From positions 1 through 5,326 of the forward strand of contig JADZAD010000076.1 in the NCBI GenBank assembly GCA_020852775.1: a stretch of 5,326 bases of DNA. Reading direction: 5' to 3'. Each line of letters opens with the position of its first letter. Positions within the stretch are counted from its first letter, which is position 1. Under the pieces are notes generated by a model. The model saw only the letters and a program-made list of their open reading frames with translations, was not told the origin of the DNA and searched no databases. Positions 1-4,149 of this stretch are shown here, piece after piece. The DNA is from Anaerolineae bacterium. Lineage in GTDB: Bacteria; Chloroflexota; Anaerolineae; Aggregatilineales; UBA3940. Position numbers and translations under genes: made by a program.

Positions 1-683
1 AAGCAGATATTACCCGCTTTGAAGAGCAGAGGATCCGCATCATCCTGTGGGATGACGCGGAATATCCGGCCTCTCTGCTGGCACTCGATGATGCGCCGCC
101 GGTGCTCTTCGCGCGGGGGCGGCTGGAGCCGCAGGACAGCCGTGCCGTCGCCATCGTCGGCACACGCACACCGACCCCGCTCGGCGCGGCGTTGGCGGAG
201 GCGCTGGGATACGCACTGGCACAGGCAGGCTGGACGGTGATCAGCGGCCTGGCGCTGGGCATCGACGGGGCGGCACATATGGGGGCGCTGCGTGCCGGGG
301 GCCGCACCCTGGCGGTGCTGGGCTGCGGCCTTAACCGCGTTTACCCGCCCGTGCATCGCGGCCTGGCGCACCAGATCGTCGGGCAAGGTGCACTGCTCTC
401 GGAAGTGCACCCGGAAGCGACGGTCAGCGCGCAGCAGTTGATGGCGCGCAACCGCCTGACCAGCGGCCTGAGCCGTGCGGTGCTGGTGATCGAGGCGGCA
501 CAGGACAGCGGCAGCCTGAGCACCGGGCGGCGCGCCCGAGCTCAGGGACGGGCCGTCTTCGCGGTAGCAGGCGGTGACACAGGATGCGAAGAACTGCTGC
601 GTGATGGCGCAACCCCAATCCTGCCGGGCGAAGAAGGAATACACACACTGCTTGACCAGCTTGAGGCTCTTGCCGCCGTCTGA
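1..683 (+). CDS. dprA: DprA/Smf-family DNA-processing protein, 3' part, no C-terminal winged helix
   Basis: The reading frame is open from base 3 (first codons Ala-Asp-Ile-Thr) to the TGA at 681-683, giving 226 visible codons; the true start lies upstream. Numbering from base 3, I see the DprA Rossmann-fold signatures in order: a YPASLL segment (21-26), PPVLF (32-36), VAIVGTR (49-55), SGLALGID (81-88) followed by AAH, an AVLGCG/YPP stretch (104-116), LSE (132-134), RNRLTSGLS (149-157) and EAAQDSGSLST (164-174). DprA binds single-stranded DNA entering during transformation and loads RecA; that is family knowledge. Oddities: the usual PG after FAV is AG (188-189), the following loop is about five residues shorter than usual, and the protein ends about 23 residues after DGA, so the DprA winged-helix tail is absent. 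It is clearly DprA/SLOG superfamily; a competence role is inferred only. It converges on the ridA-like gene. Confidence 0.88.
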   Translation, partial: ADITRFEEQRIRIILWDDAEYPASLLALDDAPPVLFARGRLEPQDSRAVAIVGTRTPTPLGAALAEALGYALAQAGWTVISGLALGIDGAAHMGALRAGGRTLAVLGCGLNRVYPPVHRGLAHQIVGQGALLSEVHPEATVSAQQLMARNRLTSGLSRAVLVIEAAQDSGSLSTGRRARAQGRAVFAVAGGDTGCEELLRDGATPILPGEEGIHTLLDQLEALAAV

Positions 684-697
684 GGCCTCAGACGGCG
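674..697. terminator. Perfect 24-bp palindrome, likely bidirectional terminator
   Basis: The half-site CGCCGTCTGAGG is followed immediately by its exact reverse complement CCTCAGACGGCG. As RNA it can fold into a 10-bp stem with a GGCC loop on either strand. It contains the dprA stop codon (TGA 681-683) and ends 7 nt before the stop of the convergent RidA-family gene (705-707), the classic location for a shared terminator. No T-run follows on either side, so it is not a textbook intrinsic terminator. It could instead act as an mRNA 3'-end stabiliser or a protein-binding site. The palindrome is seen directly; the terminator role is inferred. Confidence 0.65.
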
Positions 698-704
698 CAG
701 AGGC

Positions 705-1103
705 TCAGTCAATCACTGCCGTCGCCTCGACCTCGACCAGCAGGTCGGGGAAGGCCAGCGCCTGCACGCCCACCAGGGTGCTCGCCGGCAGGCTCTCCGC
801 GGAGACGTACTGCGCCCGCACCTCCGCCACCATTGCGCGGTCCTCGGGCTGAAAATCCACCACGAACGTCGTCAGCTTGACCACATCTTTCCAGGTCGCC
901 CCGGCGGCCTTCAGCGCAGCCTCCAGGTTCCGAAAGACCTGCTCCATCTGGGCGCGTTTGTCCCCTTTGCCGACAAGTTCGCGCTGGGTGTCGAACGGCA
1001 CCTGGCCGGAGATGTAAACCGTCATCTTTGCGCGGGCAAGCACGATCTGGCTGTAGCCAAACGGTGCGGGCAGGGTAGCAGGATTAAGACAGGTCTTTTC
1101 CAC
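705..1103 (-). CDS. RidA/YjgF/YER057c/UK114-family protein, non-canonical (no catalytic Arg)
   Basis: The gene encodes 132 aa, the normal length for this family. I chose the GTG at 1103 because a GGAGG sits 6 nt upstream (1110-1114) and the protein then starts at the usual point; the frame stays open further upstream but only inside the preceding gene. Recognisable family blocks are GYSQ (16-19), VYISGQVPFD (29-38), a helix with VFRNLEAALKAAGATWKDVVK (56-76), LTTFVVDF (77-84), and PASTLVGVQALAFP then LLVEVEATAV (106-130). Canonical RidA hydrolyses enamine/imine intermediates such as 2-aminoacrylate using an Arg in a P-A-R context. Here that position is Ser108 (P-A-S-T), so it is probably a Rid-family member of different or unknown activity. 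It is the last gene of the minus-strand run, 34 nt after peptidase B. A TATTAT hexamer at 1122-1127 could be a private -10, but I see no matching -35. Cytosolic. Confidence 0.9.
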   Translation of the reverse strand: MEKTCLNPATLPAPFGYSQIVLARAKMTVYISGQVPFDTQRELVGKGDKRAQMEQVFRNLEAALKAAGATWKDVVKLTTFVVDFQPEDRAMVAEVRAQYVSAESLPASTLVGVQALAFPDLLVEVEATAVID

Positions 1104-1109
1104 GGTCAG

Positions 1110-1114
1110 CCTCC
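1110..1114 (-). promoter_or_regulatory. Shine-Dalgarno GGAGG fixing the RidA-family GTG start
   Basis: The minus strand reads GGAGG-CTGACC-GTG. The 6-nt spacing is ideal and selects the GTG at 1103 over other in-frame starts, which lie inside the upstream peptidase gene. Confidence 0.75.
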
Positions 1115-1137
1115 GGATTGCATAATAAGCGGGGTAA

Positions 1138-1857
1138 TCACCAGCCGAGTGTATCAGGCGGCCACGGGCGAGCAAACGCGTTGAGCAGCCCGTCACCGAA
1201 GCGCACCACCGGCTGATCGCCCGGCAGCGCCCAACGGCGCGGTGCATCGAGGTCACGCTGGAAGGCCATCCCCGGGCTGACCAGCGCAAGGCTGTCCCAG
1301 TCAGTAGCGATGAAGTTGACCGGGTCATAGCCGTAATACAGGCTGCGGTCACGGATTTCAAGGTGCAGGTGCGGGCGTGAGCTGCACGTCAGGTCAGGGT
1401 CACCGGTGACGCCGATGGCCTGCCCCGCCTGTACCGGGGTAAACGCCGCGAATGGTGGGCGCTCCAGCAGATGGCCGTAGAGGGAAACAAAGCCGTTCTC
1501 GTGCAGGATCAGCAGGTTGTGCGGCCCGGCGCCATGCTCCTGCGCGTCAATCTTGATGATCGTGCCACTGTCGACTGCCACCACCGGCGTACCGCACGGT
1601 GCGGCAAAATCCACCCCGAAGTGTACGCCCTGCCCACCCCCGTACCAGCTTACCCGGCGCAGGTAGGCCTGCCGGGTGCTGCCATAGGGCTGGACGAGGA
1701 ACCAGCTCCCCGGCCCCGGCGGTATATCAAACGGCAGGCGGAAAGGCGGCGTCTCAGGAGCCGGGGGCGGTGGCTCGATTTGCCGGGCAAGCGCCACCTG
1801 TGGCAGCACGGCCGCCACGATCAGCAGGATTGCCAGTACGCCCGGAGGCCGCGTCAT
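1138..1857 (-). CDS. Secreted M23-family zinc metallopeptidase (peptidase B)
   Basis: The gene encodes 239 aa. The ATG at 1857 overlaps the stop of the propeller lipoprotein gene as ATGA, and it places a clean signal peptide at the N-terminus: MTRPP, a hydrophobic stretch, then ALA at 22-24 as probable cleavage site. A longer in-frame start at 2028 would run through the upstream gene and bury the signal. After a proline-rich segment (29-50) comes the lysostaphin/LytM fold: H79-F-G-V-D83, GTPVVAV (89-95), YGH129 and H163-L-H165. By analogy with LytM, H79, D83 and H165 bind zinc, while H129 and H163 are catalytic. M23 enzymes cut peptidoglycan cross-bridges outside the cytoplasm. C88 and C158 flank the active site and are shared with peptidase A. 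Residues 171-239 form a C-terminal module, with PRRW (206-209) and a terminal ARPWPPD, that I do not recognise from ordinary M23 proteins. All ligands are present, so activity is expected. Confidence 0.9.
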   Translation of the reverse strand: MTRPPGVLAILLIVAAVLPQVALARQIEPPPPAPETPPFRLPFDIPPGPGSWFLVQPYGSTRQAYLRRVSWYGGGQGVHFGVDFAAPCGTPVVAVDSGTIIKIDAQEHGAGPHNLLILHENGFVSLYGHLLERPPFAAFTPVQAGQAIGVTGDPDLTCSSRPHLHLEIRDRSLYYGYDPVNFIATDWDSLALVSPGMAFQRDLDAPRRWALPGDQPVVRFGDGLLNAFARPWPPDTLGW

Positions 1858-2969
1858 GGCGTTACCCCCGGCAGGCCGAACGTCCACAGGGCCCGATCCT
1901 CCGGATTGAGGAACACGATGGCATCCCCCACAGGGGATACCAGCCAGTTGCCGGACTCGATGCGAAATGACACCATTGATGGGTCGGTCAGCGCCGTGCC
2001 CTGCCCTGTAAGCACATCGAACTGCCACAGGCTGTAACCCGGCACATCCATCTCGAACGGGATCACCAGCAGGCGGCGGCCGTCACGCCACTGGAATCCG
2101 CCGTACTGCTCCAGCCGGTAGCGTGTCGCGCCGTCCGTGCTGGCAACCCACAGGCCCTCAGCTTCCGGGTCGCCATCTGACGCGAAGTTGACGGTATAGG
2201 CGATCCAGCCGCCGCCGGGTGCGATAGCAACCGACCACACCCGCTGCCCGCGCAGGAGCTCAGTGACCGCCCCATCGGGGATCGACAGGCTGAACAGGGT
2301 GGAGGGTTCGTTGACGCCGCGCCGTCCGCTGAGCAGCAGGCGATCGTCATCCAGCCAGCCCATGACGCCTCCGCCGTACAGGTTCGCCACAACCCGCGGC
2401 CCGGAGCCATCCCACGCGGATACGCTGACCGTCACCGGGCGTGTATCGAAGTTCCCCGCGCCAGTCTCGGCCCATGCCAGCAGGCTCCCTCCGGGCGAGA
2501 AGAATACGCGCTGCCCGCCGTTCGGAATGACCCATGTCTCGCCCGTCCCAACGTCCTGCAGGGTGGTCTCACCTGATTCATTCAGGTATGCCAGCATGTG
2601 CCCGTCCGGGCTGAGGAGCCCGACCTGTGAGCTGAACAGTTCAACCGGGCCACCACTCAACGGGACGCCGTAGATACCCGTCAGGTCAGTCCCCGGCGGA
2701 CGGTCGATGAAAAGCACAGTACGCCCGTCTGCCGACCAGAACGGCTGGACGCAGCAGCCCGGATCAGTCAGGCGTCGCAGGTCAGGCTGGTAGACTATCG
2801 GATCAGTTGCCACGGCCGTGGGCTCAATGAGCGCGGTCGCAGGGGGCAGCACTATTGTGTCCTGCGTCTCCCCCTCCGGGGCCACGGCAGGGAATACACC
2901 GGGAAAGTTGCAGCCGGAGAGAAGCAGCAGGCAGAACAAAGCAGCAGGCAGTGGTAGAGACGGCTTCAT
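1854..2969 (-). CDS. Lipoprotein with TolB/PD40-like beta-propeller repeats
   Basis: The gene encodes 371 aa. The ATG at 2969 is preferred: GGGAG lies 5 nt upstream (2975-2979), the previous gene stops 2 nt before, and the protein then begins directly with a lipoprotein signal. That signal is MKPS, a hydrophobic core, and lipobox L17-S18-G19-C20, so the mature protein would be lipid-anchored at Cys20. A GTG at 2993 would only add residues from inside the preceding gene. A Pro/Thr/Ala-rich linker (about 21-65) precedes repeated propeller-blade motifs of the WSADGRTVLFID type at about 77-90, 117-131, 155-170, 203-216, 247-260, 292-304 and 338-354, suggesting six to seven blades. Such propellers bind proteins or glycans; no catalytic motif is visible. 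An unusual Gly-Cys-Cys (71-73) precedes the first blade. It sits between two M23 peptidase genes and overlaps the second, so it is probably a surface scaffold or regulator for them. The partner role is inferred. Confidence 0.87.
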   Translation of the reverse strand: MKPSLPLPAALFCLLLLSGCNFPGVFPAVAPEGETQDTIVLPPATALIEPTAVATDPIVYQPDLRRLTDPGCCVQPFWSADGRTVLFIDRPPGTDLTGIYGVPLSGGPVELFSSQVGLLSPDGHMLAYLNESGETTLQDVGTGETWVIPNGGQRVFFSPGGSLLAWAETGAGNFDTRPVTVSVSAWDGSGPRVVANLYGGGVMGWLDDDRLLLSGRRGVNEPSTLFSLSIPDGAVTELLRGQRVWSVAIAPGGGWIAYTVNFASDGDPEAEGLWVASTDGATRYRLEQYGGFQWRDGRRLLVIPFEMDVPGYSLWQFDVLTGQGTALTDPSMVSFRIESGNWLVSPVGDAIVFLNPEDRALWTFGLPGVTP

Positions 2970-2971
2970 GC

Positions 2972-3685
2972 TCACTCCCAGTCTGGCGGCCACGGGCGCG
3001 CATAGTGGTTGAGCGGTCCCGCCCAGAAATCGACTGTGGGCTGGTCGGCGATCGTCTGCCAGCGGCGTGGTTCAGCAAGGTCAGTCTCAAAGCTGCTGCG
3101 CGGGCCAATCAGCGCCAGCGTCTGCCAGTCCGCGTCTATCAGCATGACCGGGTTGTAGGCGATCCCATGATCGAGTGAGCGGATCTCCAGATGCAGATGC
3201 GGGCGTGAGGCACACGTCCCGTCCGGGTCGCCGCTGAACGCGACAACTTGCCCACGCTTCACCGGCATGCCGATATACGCGGCAGGTGCTTCGAGCAGAT
3301 GACCATAGAGCGAGATATACCCCTCCGGGTGGTAAATCAGCAGGTTGTGTGGCCCCGCGCCGCGCTCCATGCGGTCGATTCCGCTGACCTCGCCATCACC
3401 GATTGCCAGCACCGGGGTACCGCAACGCACGGAGAAATCGACCCCGAAGTGCAGCCCCTGCCCGGCGCGGTACCATTCTTCGCGGTAGCGATACGCGCCC
3501 TGCGTGTTGCCGTAGAACTGCCCGACCACCCAGCGACCGGCGCCGGGAGGCCCCTCCAGTGGCAGGCCGAAGGGAGGCCGGGGTGTCTGCCCGGGCGGTG
3601 CAGCCTGCGCCGCCCCATCCGGCGCAAGCAGGATAGCCGTGCTGAGGAGCAGCAGAACGGGGATCGAAGTACGCAGGGCAATCAC
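2972..3685 (-). CDS. Secreted M23-family zinc metallopeptidase (peptidase A)
   Basis: The gene encodes 237 aa. The GTG at 3685 is the only common start codon ahead of the signal peptide (MIALRTS, hydrophobic core to about residue 20, AQA at 26-28 as likely cleavage site). There is no Shine-Dalgarno sequence before it. The M23 motifs fall at H79-F-G-V-D83, YGH129 and H163-L-H165, exactly the numbering of peptidase B, and C88 and C158 are also conserved. By analogy with LytM, H79, D83 and H165 hold zinc, and H129 and H163 complete the active site. Hand alignment with peptidase B without gaps gives about 111 identities over residues 31-235, so the pair arose by duplication. The shared C-terminal module (about 171-237) ends in ARPWPPDWE. 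The predicted role is peptidoglycan endopeptidase outside the membrane. It is the first gene of the minus-strand operon, and its stop is 2 nt from the lipoprotein start. Confidence 0.9.
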   Translation of the reverse strand: MIALRTSIPVLLLLSTAILLAPDGAAQAAPPGQTPRPPFGLPLEGPPGAGRWVVGQFYGNTQGAYRYREEWYRAGQGLHFGVDFSVRCGTPVLAIGDGEVSGIDRMERGAGPHNLLIYHPEGYISLYGHLLEAPAAYIGMPVKRGQVVAFSGDPDGTCASRPHLHLEIRSLDHGIAYNPVMLIDADWQTLALIGPRSSFETDLAEPRRWQTIADQPTVDFWAGPLNHYARPWPPDWE

Positions 3686-3692
3686 AGGTCGT

Positions 3693-3698
3693 AGTGTA
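3693..3698 (-). promoter_or_regulatory. Candidate -10 box for leaderless transcription of peptidase A
   Basis: TACACT keeps the TA...T core of a -10 element and ends 7 nt before the GTG at 3685. That spacing would put the transcript start at the GTG itself. No recognisable -35 lies 16-19 bp upstream. The absence of any Shine-Dalgarno sequence in front of this GTG agrees with leaderless initiation, but the hexamer could be chance. Confidence 0.3.
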
Positions 3699-3731
3699 GT
3701 GGAGGATTCCTGTGGAGGCCAGTACGAGGCG

Positions 3732-3740
3732 ATATCCTTT
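3732..3740 (+). repeat. Direct repeat ATATCCTTT, copy 1
   Basis: This is an exact 9-bp match to the copy at 3794-3802, 62 bp apart start to start, both within the divergent intergenic region. It may be a binding site for a shared regulator or a chance match. Confidence 0.3.
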
Positions 3741-3793
3741 TCAGGAGGTTCCGCGCCCGAAACGGGTGACAGTTGGCGAGCGCCAGATCGGGA

Positions 3794-3802
3794 ATATCCT
3801 TT
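3794..3802 (+). repeat. Direct repeat ATATCCTTT, copy 2
   Basis: This is the second exact copy of the 9-mer at 3732-3740. It overlaps the candidate plus-strand -10 (3795-3800), where a bound regulator could affect nfu transcription. The function is speculative. Confidence 0.3.
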
Positions 3803-3836
3803 ATAGTATGAGTAAGAACGCCCGCTGTGATGATAT

Positions 3837-3840
3837 GGAG
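3837..3840 (+). promoter_or_regulatory. Shine-Dalgarno GGAG for nfu
   Basis: GGAG is followed by 8 nt and the ATG at 3849. It is a modest but well-placed site supporting this start. Confidence 0.6.
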
Positions 3841-3848
3841 TCGATAAG

Positions 3849-4133
3849 ATGAGCAGCTTACCCCGCTATAACCCCGACGCCGGAGCCAGTGACCACGAGC
3901 GGCTGTCCGGGTTGATCGATTTCCTCAGCGCATACATCGAGCAGTTCCACGGCGGATATGCGCGCCTGCTGGAGTACGACGGGAAGCGTGCCGTCGTGGA
4001 GATGGGCGGTGCCTGTACGGGTTGTGCTCTCGCCCCGACCACGCTGCACGGCTGGATCGAGGGAACGGTCAGGCAGTTCTTCCCGGACATCCAGGAAGTT
4101 GTCGGCGTGCAGGGCGAACGCGAACTGCCGTAG
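3849..4133 (+). CDS. NifU C-terminal-domain (NFU) iron-sulfur cluster protein
   Basis: The gene encodes 94 aa, a normal size for a stand-alone NFU domain. The ATG is preceded by GGAG at 8-nt spacing. After a short polar N-terminus, an amphipathic helix (about 17-33) leads into HGGYARLLEYDG (34-45), a strand VVEMGGACTGC (49-59) and TTLHGWIEGTVRQFFPDIQEVV (64-85). These match the NFU pattern of a glycine-rich turn, the CxxC pair (C56 and C59) and a following helix ending in a Pro-x-Ile-x-x-V block. In the family, two subunits share one [4Fe-4S] cluster through these four cysteines, and the protein carries clusters to target apoproteins in the cytosol. It lacks the NifU IscU-like and ferredoxin domains, so it is a carrier rather than a full scaffold. 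No other Fe-S assembly gene is in view. It is transcribed divergently from the peptidase operon and converges on the methylase gene with a 16-nt gap. Confidence 0.9.
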   Translation: MSSLPRYNPDAGASDHERLSGLIDFLSAYIEQFHGGYARLLEYDGKRAVVEMGGACTGCALAPTTLHGWIEGTVRQFFPDIQEVVGVQGERELP

Positions 4134-4149
4134 TGCAGATCGAATTCTG

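Larger units (their letters stand above)
3686..3848. promoter_or_regulatory. Divergent intergenic region, promoter space for peptidase operon and nfu
   Basis: These 163 bp separate the two divergently transcribed units and are locally A+T-richer than the genes around 3790-3840. For the plus strand, a weak candidate promoter is TTGGCG (3773-3778), 16 bp, TATCCT (3795-3800); TATAGT at 3802-3807 is an alternative -10. For the minus strand, a TACACT hexamer (3693-3698) lies 7 nt before the GTG. A 9-bp direct repeat ATATCCTTT occurs at 3732-3740 and 3794-3802, and GTGGAGG is repeated at 3699-3705 and 3712-3718. I see no strong operator palindrome or riboswitch. The location supports a regulatory region; the exact boxes are uncertain. 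Confidence 0.5.

Noticed and set aside
1122..1127. TATTAT as a private -10 for the RidA-family gene
   Set aside because: It is a good hexamer in a high-G+C setting, but no -35-like sequence sits at suitable spacing; mentioned only in the gene entry.
1471..2037. Long plus-strand open frame opposite the peptidase B and lipoprotein genes
   Set aside because: It is antisense to genes with clear M23 and propeller motifs. Its translation is low-complexity, rich in Arg and Pro, and shows no domain, as expected for G+C-rich shadow frames.
2263..2673. Plus-strand open frame opposite the lipoprotein gene
   Set aside because: Its composition is shadow-like and it has no recognisable motif or ribosome site; the minus-strand propeller protein explains this DNA.
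3743..3749. Strong AGGAGGT Shine-Dalgarno match on the plus strand
   Set aside because: No start codon lies 5-10 nt downstream; the nearest GTG is 16 nt away, so it is probably a chance match.
3766..3852. Tiny plus-strand frame (GTG, 28 codons) whose TGA overlaps the nfu ATG as ATGA
   Set aside because: The coupling-style overlap is attractive, but no Shine-Dalgarno sequence precedes the GTG or the internal ATG at 3808, and the peptide has no leader-like residue run.
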